A DNA stretch of 64,000 nt. Origin: DAHVFK01 sp035310985. GTDB lineage: Bacteria > Pseudomonadota > Gammaproteobacteria > Burkholderiales > SG8-39. The stretch is taken from assembly GCA_035310985.1 (NCBI GenBank), contig DATGDH010000029.1, forward strand, positions 67,551 to 131,550, given 5' to 3'. The position numbers and the translations under genes are program-made. Position 1 is the first letter of the stretch; every line of letters begins with the position of its first letter. Below are positions 7,918 to 17,523 of this stretch, in pieces. A model generated the notes under the pieces. The model did no database searches. It was not told the origin of the DNA and saw only the letters and a program-made list of their open reading frames with translations.

Positions 7918-9174
7918 ATGGCGTACAAGCACATCAAGATTCCCGCCGGGGGCGAGAAAATCAAAGTCAACAAGGACTTCTCGCTGTCCGTGCCAGACAG
8001 TCCGATCATTCCGTACATCGAGGGCGACGGAACCGGTGTCGACATCACTCCGGTCATGATCAAGGTGGTCGACGCCGCGGTGAAGAAGGCCTACGGGGGC
8101 AAGAAGAAGATCGTGTGGATGGAGACGTATGCCGGCGAGAAGTCCTGCAAGGTGTACGGGGAGAACGTCTGGCTGCCGGAAGAAACGCTCGCGGCGTCCA
8201 AGGAATACGTCGTCTCCATCAAGGGGCCGCTCACTACGCCGGTAGGCGGCGGCATCCGTTCGATCAACGTCGCGCTGCGACAGGAACTGGATCTGTACGT
8301 CTGCCTGCGCCCGGTACGCTACTTCAAGGGCGTGCCCTCCCCGCTCAAGGAGCCGGAAAAGACCGACATGGTGATCTTCCGCGAGAACGCCGAAGATATC
8401 TACGCGGGAATCGAATGGCCGGCCAAATCAGCCGAGGCGAAGAAGGTCATCGACTTCCTGATCAAGGAAATGAAGGTCAAGAAAATCCGCTTTCCGGCCA
8501 GTTCTGCGATCGGAATCAAGCCGGTGTCGATCGAGGGCTCGGAGCGTCTGATTCGCAAGGCCTACCAATACGCGATCGACAACAAACGCAAGTCGGTGAC
8601 GCTGGTGCACAAGGGCAACATCCAGAAGTTCACCGAGGGCGGATTCCGCGACTGGGGCTACGCGCTCGCGCAGAGGGAGTTCGGCGCCAAGCCGATCGAT
8701 GGCGGCCCATGGTGCAGTTTCAAGAACCCGAAGGGCGGTCCGGATATCGTCGTCAAGGACGTAATTACCGACGCGATGCTGCAACAGATCCTGCTCAGGC
8801 CCGCCGAGTATGACGTGCTCGCCACCACCAATCTGAACGGCGACTACATCTCCGATGCGTTGGCCGCTCAAGTCGGCGGCATCGGCATTGCTCCTGGCGC
8901 CAACATGTCCGACTCGGTGGCGATGTTCGAGGCAACGCACGGTACGGCGCCCAAATACGCAGGCAAGGACTACGTCAACCCGGGCTCGGAAATCCTCTCA
9001 GCGGAGATGATGCTGCGCCACATGGGCTGGACGGAAGCCGCCGACGTGATCGTCCGCTCGATGGAGGCAGCCATTGCCGCCAAGGTAGTCACCTACGACT
9101 TCGCCCGCCTGATGCAGGGCGCCAAGCAGGTCTCCTGCTCCGGGTTCGGACAGGCAATGATCGAGCGCATGTAG
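7918..9174 (+). CDS. icd: NADP-dependent isocitrate dehydrogenase
   Basis: 418 aa, ATG 7918 behind CCAGGAGCAG. TCA-cycle enzyme that oxidises isocitrate to 2-oxoglutarate. It matches the E. coli-type homodimeric enzyme: IPYIEGDGTGVD near the N-terminus; GGGIRSINVALRQELDLYVCLRPVRY, which includes the serine that isocitrate dehydrogenase kinase modifies in E. coli; IFRENAEDIYAGIEW; and ATHGTAPKYAGKDYVNPGSE, whose Lys-Tyr pair marks NADP rather than NAD preference. Single gene with its own promoter and a strong terminator. Confidence 0.97.
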   Translation: MAYKHIKIPAGGEKIKVNKDFSLSVPDSPIIPYIEGDGTGVDITPVMIKVVDAAVKKAYGGKKKIVWMETYAGEKSCKVYGENVWLPEETLAASKEYVVSIKGPLTTPVGGGIRSINVALRQELDLYVCLRPVRYFKGVPSPLKEPEKTDMVIFRENAEDIYAGIEWPAKSAEAKKVIDFLIKEMKVKKIRFPASSAIGIKPVSIEGSERLIRKAYQYAIDNKRKSVTLVHKGNIQKFTEGGFRDWGYALAQREFGAKPIDGGPWCSFKNPKGGPDIVVKDVITDAMLQQILLRPAEYDVLATTNLNGDYISDALAAQVGGIGIAPGANMSDSVAMFEATHGTAPKYAGKDYVNPGSEILSAEMMLRHMGWTEAADVIVRSMEAAIAAKVVTYDFARLMQGAKQVSCSGFGQAMIERM

Positions 9175-9179
9175 CAAAG

Positions 9180-9207
9180 AAAAAGGCCGCCCGCAGGCGG
9201 CCTTTTT
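9180..9207. terminator. Bidirectional Rho-independent terminator between icd and cspA
   Basis: AAAAAGGCCGCC and GGCGGCCTTTTT form a perfect 12-bp stem with a CGCA loop. The A run on one side and T run on the other let it end both icd (plus) and the convergent cold-shock gene (minus). Confidence 0.93.
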
Positions 9208-9230
9208 CGAAGTCTTGCGGCGTTGGGGGG

Positions 9231-9434
9231 TTAGGCCTTCTGGATGTTCGAAGCCTGCTTGCCCTTGGGTCCCTGGACCACGTCGAAGGACACCTTCTGG
9301 CCTTCCTTCAGGGTCTTGAAGCCCGACATATTGATCGCGGAAAAGTGCGCAAACAGGTCCTCACTGCCGTCGTCCGGCGTGATGAACCCGTATCCCTTCG
9401 CGTCGTTGAACCATTTGACAGTGCCTGTCGCCAT
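9231..9434 (-). CDS. Cold shock domain protein (CspA family)
   Basis: 67 aa, the standard single cold-shock domain length. It contains KGYGFI (RNP1) and DLFAHFSAI (RNP2), with GTVKWFNDAKGYGFITPDDG at the N-terminus. Such proteins bind single-stranded RNA or DNA and act as RNA chaperones. A plausible sigma-70 promoter 121 bases upstream implies a leader of about 110 nt, as is common for cspA-type genes where the leader controls expression. Which paralogue it is cannot be told from one window. Confidence 0.96.
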   Translation of the reverse strand: MATGTVKWFNDAKGYGFITPDDGSEDLFAHFSAINMSGFKTLKEGQKVSFDVVQGPKGKQASNIQKA

Positions 9435-9796
9435 GAGCCGCTTCCTTTTCGACTGGTTTTTGAGGTTTACCGCGGGAAATCCCGGGATGCCTGAACTTCA
9501 CGACCCCGCCGCCCCCATGGCGAAACAGACAGCCTGAATCCAAACACGGTTCGCCTTTTACGCCGCCTCCCACCCGTCGTCAAGAGCCGCTGTGCGGCAG
9601 CGCCCGCTGGCAGCGCGCGTGCATAGTGCCTCCCAGCGTATGCTGTCGCATTGCGCCGTCCGGACACATTGATTACGATAAGAACAAGCAAATGGGCGGT
9701 ACAGGACTGACTCATTACGGCACATGGAGCGGGAACGGGCGAACCAGAGGAATGTCTGACGACATTGAGCTCGACGGCGCGAAGTAAGCGGGCGGG
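9435..9796. other. Divergent intergenic region between cold-shock gene and clpS
   Basis: 362 bases holding the cold-shock promoter and leader on the minus strand and, on the plus strand, the clpSA promoter, which I cannot place with confidence. An 11-codon frame at 9752-9787 (MSDDIELDGAK) follows a GAGGA ribosome site and stops 9 bases before clpS; it may be a leader peptide or chance. Nothing else is recognisable. Confidence 0.5.
9555..9583 (-). promoter_or_regulatory. Probable sigma-70 promoter of the cold-shock gene
   Basis: On the minus strand TTGACG (9583-9578), a 17-base spacer and TAAAAG (9560-9555). Transcription would start near 9548, leaving a leader of about 110 bases before the ATG at 9434. 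Confidence 0.55.
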
Positions 9797-10105
9797 ATGG
9801 CGACGCAGTTCAGCGACGATACTGTACTCGAGGCGCAGAAGCGCAAGCTTAAGCCGCCTCCGTTGTTCAAGGTAATGCTGCTGAACGACGACTACACACC
9901 GATGGAGTTCGTAGTACTGGTCCTGCAGAAGTTCTTCGGCATGACCAGGGAGCGAGCGACCCAGGTAATGCTCAAGGTTCACCGCGAAGGTATCGGGGTC
10001 TGCGGGGTGTATCCTCGCGATGTGGCCACGACGAAGGTGCAGCAGGTGGCTGCGTATGCACGCAAGCACCAACACCCGCTGCAGTGCGTAATGGAGGAAA
10101 CGTAG
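9797..10105 (+). CDS. clpS: ATP-dependent Clp protease adaptor ClpS
   Basis: 102 aa. ClpS binds the N-domain of ClpA and delivers N-degron substrates. It has a flexible N-terminus followed by the core with LLNDDYTPMEFVVLVLQKFF (contains the N-end residue pocket DDYTPMEFV) and a helix with MLKVHREGIGVCGVYPRDVA. It stops 1 base before the clpA ATG, the usual clpS-clpA pair. Confidence 0.97.
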   Translation: MATQFSDDTVLEAQKRKLKPPPLFKVMLLNDDYTPMEFVVLVLQKFFGMTRERATQVMLKVHREGIGVCGVYPRDVATTKVQQVAAYARKHQHPLQCVMEET

Positions 10106-10106
10106 C

Positions 10107-12368
<2,262 letters not shown>

Positions 12369-12396
12369 ACTCCGGCCCCCGCGACGCACGAGAGAA

Positions 12397-12423
12397 GCCC
12401 CGCTGCGGCGGGGCCCTCGTTTT
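12397..12423 (+). terminator. Rho-independent terminator after clpA
   Basis: GCCCCGC and GCGGGGC form a 7-bp stem around TGCG, followed by CCTCGTTTT. It lies just before the convergent dut stop codon. Confidence 0.75.
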
Positions 12424-12873
12424 CTAGGAGTGCCCCGTGCTGCCGAAGCCGCCCGCACCCCTACCCGACGCCGCGAACTCCTCGACCACGTGCAGCTCGA
12501 CCTGGGCAACCGGGACCACCACAAGCTGAGCGACGCGGTCCATCGGCTCAATGGTGAACGCAGCCTTGCCGCGGTTCCATACCGACACGAACACCTCCCC
12601 TTGGTAGTCCGAGTCGATCAGGCCCACCAGGTTGCCGAGCACGATGCCGTGTTTGGCGCCGAGCCCCGAGCGCGGCAGCACAATCGCCGCGTAGCCGGGA
12701 TCGCCCAGATGTATGGCGATTCCCGAAGGGACGAGCTGGCTGTCGCCGGGCTCGAGCGTGAGCGGCACATCCAGGCAGGCGCGCAAGTCGAGTCCGGCCG
12801 CACCGGCGGTGGCGTAATGCGGCATCGCGTGGCGGATCCTCAGATCGAGGATCTTCACTTCGAGTCTTCGCAT
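12424..12873 (-). CDS. dut: Deoxyuridine 5'-triphosphate nucleotidohydrolase (dUTPase)
   Basis: 149 aa, trimeric dUTPase. It cleaves dUTP to dUMP and pyrophosphate, keeping uracil out of DNA and supplying dUMP for ThyA (thyA is at 61 kb). The five conserved motifs are visible: AAGLDLRA; PRSGLGAKHGI; LVGLIDSDYQGEV; NRGKAAFTIEPMDRVAQLVVVP; and the flexible C-terminal GRGAGGFGSTG that closes over the active site. It starts 5 bases after the coaBC stop, an operon arrangement common in proteobacteria. Confidence 0.97.
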   Translation of the reverse strand: MRRLEVKILDLRIRHAMPHYATAGAAGLDLRACLDVPLTLEPGDSQLVPSGIAIHLGDPGYAAIVLPRSGLGAKHGIVLGNLVGLIDSDYQGEVFVSVWNRGKAAFTIEPMDRVAQLVVVPVAQVELHVVEEFAASGRGAGGFGSTGHS

Positions 12874-12877
12874 CGTC

Positions 12878-14080
12878 TTATTTGCGCCTGCCGGCCGCGA
12901 GCATGCCCGCTATGTGCAGGATCAGCTTGCGCGCGAGCTCGATCTTGGGGGCGCGCCCGAGCGCGTGTGCGCCGCGGTCGTCGAAGAGGGTGATCTCGTT
13001 CTCCTCCGCCCCGAGCGCGTGCTGCGCGAGGTTGGCGGCGAGCAGCGGCAGCTTCTTTTTCGCCCGCTTGGCCATCGCGTGCTCGGCGAGATTCTCGCTC
13101 TCGGCCGCGAAGCCGACGCAAAACGGCGGCTTGGGACGCGCCGCCACCCAAGCCAGGATGTCCGGGTTCTCCTCTAGTGCCAGGCTTGCCGGTCGTGCGG
13201 ATCCCTTCTTTATCTTCTGCTGCGAGGCATTCGTCACTCGGTAATCGGCCACCGCGGCGACAGAGATGAACACGTCGCAGGCGCCCATCGCAGCCTTGAC
13301 GGCCTCGAACATCTGCTGTGCGGTGACCACGTCTACCCTGGCTACCCCCGCGGGAGCCTGCAGCGCAACCGGTCCGCTGACCAGCGTGACCTGGGCACCC
13401 GCTTCACGCGCAGCCCGCGCCACCGCATAGCCCATCTTTCCCGAGCTGGCGTTGGTGATGACGCGCACTGGATCGATCGGCTCCTGCGTCGGACCTGCGG
13501 TCACCAGCACGCGCTTGCCAGCCAGGACTTTCGGCTGAAAAAACGCCTCGATCTCCTCGAAAAGGGACGCCGGCTCGAGCATACGTCCCATCCCGGTTTC
13601 GCCGCACGCCTGGTCGCCCGCCTCGGGTCCGACGACTGCGATGCCGTCGTCGCGCAAGGTGAGGACGTTTCGCTGCGTCGCGGGGTTTTGCCACATCTCG
13701 ACGTTCATCGCGGGAGCGAGCATGAGGGGACAGCGACGAGCCAGCACCAGCGTCGAGAGCAGGTCGTCGGCGAGGCCCGTCGCCGCCTTGGCGATAAAAT
13801 CCGCGGAAGCCGGCGCAATCACGATCAGCTCGCGGTCGCGCGAGAGCTCGATGTGTCCCATATTGTCCGGGACCCGCGGATCCCACAGGTCCGTCCATAC
13901 CGGCTGCCCGGTCAGGGCCTGCATGCTCACTGGGCCGACAAAGCGTGTAGCCGCCTCGCTCATGGCGACCCGGACGTCGGCTCCGGCCTTCATCAAATAA
14001 CGCGCGAGCTCGGCTGCTTTGTACGCAGCGATTCCGCCCGTCATGCCGAGGAGGATCTTCTTTCCCTTGATCGATGTCAT
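12878..14080 (-). CDS. coaBC: Bifunctional phosphopantothenoylcysteine decarboxylase/phosphopantothenate-cysteine ligase
   Basis: 400 aa, both halves present. The N-terminal flavoprotein CoaC domain has GMTGGIAAYKAAEL, the PASANT-like motif APASADFIAKAATG, APAMNVEMWQNPATQRN and the substrate-clamp flap QACGETGMGRM. The C-terminal CoaB domain has VLVTAGPTQEPIDPVRVI and NASSGKMGYAVARAA, then a KIKK motif. It carries out two steps of coenzyme A synthesis. First gene of the coaBC-dut operon, divergent from radC with 60 bases between the starts. Confidence 0.97.
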   Translation of the reverse strand: MTSIKGKKILLGMTGGIAAYKAAELARYLMKAGADVRVAMSEAATRFVGPVSMQALTGQPVWTDLWDPRVPDNMGHIELSRDRELIVIAPASADFIAKAATGLADDLLSTLVLARRCPLMLAPAMNVEMWQNPATQRNVLTLRDDGIAVVGPEAGDQACGETGMGRMLEPASLFEEIEAFFQPKVLAGKRVLVTAGPTQEPIDPVRVITNASSGKMGYAVARAAREAGAQVTLVSGPVALQAPAGVARVDVVTAQQMFEAVKAAMGACDVFISVAAVADYRVTNASQQKIKKGSARPASLALEENPDILAWVAARPKPPFCVGFAAESENLAEHAMAKRAKKKLPLLAANLAQHALGAEENEITLFDDRGAHALGRAPKIELARKLILHIAGMLAAGRRK

Positions 14081-14140
14081 CCGGCCGGGCGCCAGCGCGT
14101 TGAAGGGAAGGGAATTCTAGGTGAATTCAGGGGAGTCCGC

Positions 14141-14815
14141 ATGGCGATCACGGACTGGCCGGCGGACCAGCGTCCGCGTGAGAAACTGCTGGCACAGGGC
14201 CCGGCCGCACTTTCCGATGCGGAGCTGGTTGCGCTGTTCCTGCGCACCGGAATCGCCGGAAAGAACGCCGTCGAACTGGCCCGCGAGCTGATCGGCGTCT
14301 GCGGCGGGCTAAACGGCTTGCTGTCCGTCGATCGGACCGCGCTCGCGCACATAAGGGGCCTCGGCAGCGCAAAACTCGCGCAGCTCGCCGCCGTGCTCGA
14401 GCTGGCGCGCCGCTGCCTGGGCGAGCAACTGCGTAACGGTACGCCGCTCAATTCGCCCAACGCTGTACGCGATTACCTGCGGCTCGCGCTGGACAGCCGA
14501 GAGCATGAAGTATTCCTCGCATTGTTCGTGGACGCGCAGCACCGGGTGCTCTGCGCCGAGGAACTGTTCCGTGGCACGCTCACGCAGACGAGCGTGTATC
14601 CCCGCGAGGTGGTGAAGGCCGCCCTACGCGCCAACGCCGCCGCAGTGATTTTTGCGCACAACCATCCGTCGGGGGTTGCGCAGCCCAGCCAGGCCGACGA
14701 GCTTCTCACGCGCAGCCTGAAGGACGCACTTGCACTGGTGGAGGTGAAGGTGCTCGACCACTTCATCGTCGCTCGCCGGCAGACGCTCTCGTTCGCTGAG
14801 CGGGGACTGCTCTAA
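14141..14815 (+). CDS. radC: RadC family JAB-domain protein
   Basis: 224 aa from ATG 14141 behind CAGGGGAG. The N-terminal part has helix-hairpin-helix-like segments (ALAHIRGLGSAKLAQLAA). The C-terminal JAB/MPN domain has the metal site AVIFAHNHPSGVAQPSQAD (HxHP then Asp). Despite the name, a DNA repair role for RadC is disputed and its enzymatic activity is not settled. It is divergent from coaBC and upstream of rpmB, a conserved arrangement in many proteobacteria. Confidence 0.95.
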   Translation: MAITDWPADQRPREKLLAQGPAALSDAELVALFLRTGIAGKNAVELARELIGVCGGLNGLLSVDRTALAHIRGLGSAKLAQLAAVLELARRCLGEQLRNGTPLNSPNAVRDYLRLALDSREHEVFLALFVDAQHRVLCAEELFRGTLTQTSVYPREVVKAALRANAAAVIFAHNHPSGVAQPSQADELLTRSLKDALALVEVKVLDHFIVARRQTLSFAERGLL

Positions 14816-14818
14816 TCC

Positions 14819-14848
14819 TTGAAAAGCCACTGATTATTCGCGTATAAT
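14819..14848 (+). promoter_or_regulatory. Sigma-70 promoter of rpmB-rpmG
   Basis: TTGAAA (14819-14824), an 18-base spacer and a perfect TATAAT (14843-14848). It begins right after the radC stop and lies 26 bases before the rpmB ATG, matching a strong ribosomal-protein promoter with a short leader. Confidence 0.85.
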
Positions 14849-14874
14849 TTCAGCTTTTTCGCGGAGCCTCTTCC

Positions 14875-15147
14875 ATGTCCCGAGTCTGCGACGTCACCGG
14901 CAAGAAGCCGATGAAGGGCAACCTCGTTTCCCACGCCAACAACAAGACGCACCGCGTGTTCCAGCCCAATTTGCATTACCGGCGCTTCTGGGTAGAGAGC
15001 GAGAATCGCTGGGTGCGCCTGCGCGTCTCGACGGCGGGACTGCGCCGCATCGACAAGCTAGGCATTGACGCCGTGCTGGCCGAGGTGCGCGCCAAGGCCA
15101 AGGCGAAGGCCGGGGTCGTGCAGCCAAAGGCTGCGCCGAAAGCATAA
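14875..15147 (+). CDS. rpmB: 50S ribosomal protein L28
   Basis: 90 aa. Starts SRVCDVTGKKPMKGN and continues SHANNKTHRVFQPNLHYRRFWV, the standard L28 sequence, with an alanine/lysine-rich tail (AKAKAKAGVVQPKAAPKA) slightly longer than in E. coli. Part of the large ribosomal subunit. First gene of the rpmB-rpmG pair. Confidence 0.98.
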   Translation: MSRVCDVTGKKPMKGNLVSHANNKTHRVFQPNLHYRRFWVESENRWVRLRVSTAGLRRIDKLGIDAVLAEVRAKAKAKAGVVQPKAAPKA

Positions 15148-15159
15148 CGGGAATTCATC

Positions 15160-15315
15160 ATGCGCGAGAAGATCAAGCTCGAATCGACGGCCGGGACCGG
15201 CCACTTCTACACTACGACGAAGAACAAGCGCACAACGCCGGACAAGCTCGAAATCAAGAAGTACGATCCGAAGGCGCGCAAGCACGTGCTCTATAAGGAA
15301 GGCAAGCTCAAGTAG
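15160..15315 (+). CDS. rpmG: 50S ribosomal protein L33
   Basis: 51 aa, starting MREKIKLESTAGTGHFYTTT and ending RKHVLYKEGKLK. It contains no cysteine pairs, so it is the zinc-independent (C-minus) form of L33. It lies 12 bases after rpmB and is followed by a terminator. The length and sequence are typical for beta- and gammaproteobacteria. Confidence 0.97.
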   Translation: MREKIKLESTAGTGHFYTTTKNKRTTPDKLEIKKYDPKARKHVLYKEGKLK

Positions 15316-15340
15316 CGTACGCCTTTCGCACCAACAGAAA

Positions 15341-15363
15341 AGCCCGCCTGAGCGGGCTTTTTT
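15341..15363 (+). terminator. Rho-independent terminator after rpmG
   Basis: AGCCCGC and GCGGGCT form a 7-bp stem with a CTGA loop, followed by a run of T residues to 15363. Confidence 0.92.
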
Positions 15364-15379
15364 CTCGTGCGTGACCGTC

Positions 15380-16552
15380 CTAGGCGTAGCAGCGCAGGCG
15401 GCGCGAAAAGTCCTGCAGCGGCACGATACCGCTCGTCTCGGCCCGGCGGCACCAGTCCTGCAACTGCCGCAAGAGCTGCTCCTTGGACGCGCTCGAGCGC
15501 TCCCATAGCGCCGCCAGCTCGTGGCGCATCGCTACCAACGTGGCCAGCGCGCGCGAATTCTTCAGCGCTTCGGCGAGACGCGATCGCTCGTAATCCGAGA
15601 GCTCCTGGACGCGCAGCAGCGCTCGTTTCAGGGACTTGAGCGCGGCGGCATCCTTGGGCGACCAGTGCGCGAGCCGTTCGAGCTCGGCACGATAGGTCTG
15701 CTTGATCGATTTTGCGTAGCGCGAGAGGACGTCATAGCGGTTCGCGATCACCGCGTGCAGCGTATCGAAGTCGGCCGCCGGCTTCGGCGCCGCGAAGCGC
15801 GGCTTCGGTGCCACCTTCTTGACGCTCGCCAGCCCGAACGTTTCGAGGATGCGGATGTACATCCAGCCGATGTCGAATTCGTACCACTTGGTGGAAAGCT
15901 TCGCCGACGAGGCGAATGCATGGTGGTTGTTGTGCAACTCCTCGCCGCCGATCAGGATCCCCAACGGGATGATGTTCGTGCTGGCATCGGCGCAATCGTA
16001 GCTGCGATAGCCGAAATAATGGCCCAAACCGTTAATGACGCCCGCCGCCCAGAACGGTATCCACACGATCTGGGTAATCAGGATGAGCGCGCCGGGTACC
16101 ACGCCGAACAGCAAGAGGTTCATCGCGCCCATGAGCGTCAGGCCGAGGATCGCGAATCTGGAATAGAGATTGCGCTCGATCCAGTCGTTCGGCGTGCCGT
16201 GCCCGTACCGCTCCATGGTTTCGGGATTGTGGGATTCCTTCACATAGAGGAACACTCCGCCCCAAAGCACGCGGTTAATACCCAGCACCTGCGGGCTGTG
16301 CGGGTCTTCCGGCGTCTCGCACTTGGCGTGGTGCTTGCGGTGGATGGCGGCCCACTCCTTAGTGATCATGCCGGTCGTGAGCCAGAGCCAGAAGCGGAAG
16401 AAATGCGAGACCAGCGGATGCAGGTCGAGCGCGCGATGCGCTTGGTGCCGGTGCAGAAAGATGGTCACCGATGCGATCGTGATATGCGTAAGGCCGAGCG
16501 CAACCAATGCGTAGCCCCACCAGGGTAGATCAAAGATTCCGGAGAAGATCAT
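15380..16552 (-). CDS. Membrane fatty acid (acyl-CoA/acyl-lipid) desaturase with C-terminal helical extension
   Basis: 390 aa. The first 240 residues are a desaturase with four or more membrane segments and the three histidine boxes HRHQAHR (34-40), HRKHH (71-75) and ELHNNHH (205-211), which bind the di-iron centre of delta-9-type desaturases. About 140 further residues (from VKKVAPKPRF) form a charged helical tail not needed for the core fold; such tails occur in betaproteobacterial members but their role is unclear. It introduces a double bond into membrane fatty acids. Convergent with rpmG. Confidence 0.93.
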   Translation of the reverse strand: MIFSGIFDLPWWGYALVALGLTHITIASVTIFLHRHQAHRALDLHPLVSHFFRFWLWLTTGMITKEWAAIHRKHHAKCETPEDPHSPQVLGINRVLWGGVFLYVKESHNPETMERYGHGTPNDWIERNLYSRFAILGLTLMGAMNLLLFGVVPGALILITQIVWIPFWAAGVINGLGHYFGYRSYDCADASTNIIPLGILIGGEELHNNHHAFASSAKLSTKWYEFDIGWMYIRILETFGLASVKKVAPKPRFAAPKPAADFDTLHAVIANRYDVLSRYAKSIKQTYRAELERLAHWSPKDAAALKSLKRALLRVQELSDYERSRLAEALKNSRALATLVAMRHELAALWERSSASKEQLLRQLQDWCRRAETSGIVPLQDFSRRLRCYA

Positions 16553-16690
16553 CAGGGCAGTGATGTAATAGTAGTTATGGATGTCAGGCCGGCGTCATTC
16601 TACGCGAATCCCTCCCTGCCGCAAGGAAGGATCTACCATCGCCGCCTCCGCGACGAGCGGCCTTCCAACCGCCCGTCCCACAAGGAAAAA

Positions 16691-16756
16691 ATGCACATCC
16701 GGACGGCGCGGCGAGACGGCGTGAATACCGCAATCAACATTGGACAACGCAAATGA
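16691..16756 (+). CDS. Putative 21-codon leader peptide overlapping the terC start
   Basis: ATG at 16691 follows ACAAGGAAAAA, a good ribosome site. It encodes MHIRTARRDGVNTAINIGQR and one more Lys before a TGA at 16754-16756, which overlaps the terC ATG at 16753 as ATGA. terC itself has no clear ribosome site, so ribosomes finishing this frame could re-initiate at terC. No peptide function is implied. It could be a translation-coupling leader or a chance frame. Confidence 0.4.
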   Translation: MHIRTARRDGVNTAINIGQRK

Positions 16757-17523
16757 TCGAATTGCTCACCGATCCCCAGGCGTGGATCGCGTTCGCAACT
16801 CTCACCGCGCTCGAGCTGGTGCTCGGGATCGACAACATCATCTTCATCGCGATCCTCGTCGACCGCCTTCCGCCCGGGCAGCGCGAGCGCGCGCGCCGAG
16901 TGGGACTATTCGGGGCGATGTTCATGCGCGTCGCCCTGCTGCTGGCGCTCGCGTGGATCATCGGCATGACCGCGCCGCTGGTCACCGTTCTGGGTACCGA
17001 GATCTCTGCCCGCGACCTTATCCTGATCGGTGGCGGAGTGTTCCTGCTGTGGAAAAGCACGCTCGAAATCCATCAGCTGCTCGAAGGCGAGGAGGACCGC
17101 AGTGAGAAGGGAACCGCGCGCGCGACGTTCGGCGTACTCATCGCCCAGATCATGGTCATAGATCTTGTGTTCTCGCTGGACTCGATCATCACCGCGGTGG
17201 GCATGGTGCAGCAGATCGAAGTGATGATCGCTGCGGTCATCGTGTCCGTCGGCCTCATGATGGTGTTCGCCGGCCCAATCGGGCGGTTCGTCTCCAGGCA
17301 TCCGACCGTCAAGATGCTGGCGCTCTCGTTCCTGGTGGTCGTCGGTGTCGCTCTGGTCGCGCAAGGATTCGATCACGAGGTACCGAAGGGCTATATCTAT
17401 TTCGCCATGGCATTCTCGGTCTGCGTCGAGATGCTCAATATCCGCATGCGCCGCGCACGCGCGCAACCCGTGCACCTGCACGCGCGCTACGCGCCGCCCG
17501 AGGGCGAACGGCGGGACGATTGA
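16753..17523 (+). CDS. TerC family integral membrane protein
   Basis: 256 aa with seven or so membrane segments. It has the TerC signatures LELVLGIDNIIFIAIL (residues 20-35) and IDLVFSLDSIITAVGM (about 136-151), whose acidic residues lie in the membrane and are thought to bind metal. Family members export Mn2+ or help load metals onto secreted enzymes; some are called tellurite-resistance proteins. The start overlaps the stop of a 21-codon leader frame. The last 37 bases overlap the 3' end of the convergent rsmB-like gene. I looked for a yybP-ykoY manganese riboswitch upstream and did not see one. Confidence 0.93.
   Translation: MIELLTDPQAWIAFATLTALELVLGIDNIIFIAILVDRLPPGQRERARRVGLFGAMFMRVALLLALAWIIGMTAPLVTVLGTEISARDLILIGGGVFLLWKSTLEIHQLLEGEEDRSEKGTARATFGVLIAQIMVIDLVFSLDSIITAVGMVQQIEVMIAAVIVSVGLMMVFAGPIGRFVSRHPTVKMLALSFLVVVGVALVAQGFDHEVPKGYIYFAMAFSVCVEMLNIRMRRARAQPVHLHARYAPPEGERRDD

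Noticed and set aside
16553..16752. Possible yybP-ykoY manganese riboswitch before terC
   Set aside because: The expected conserved motifs and stacked-helix layout are not visible; only a short leader frame was found.
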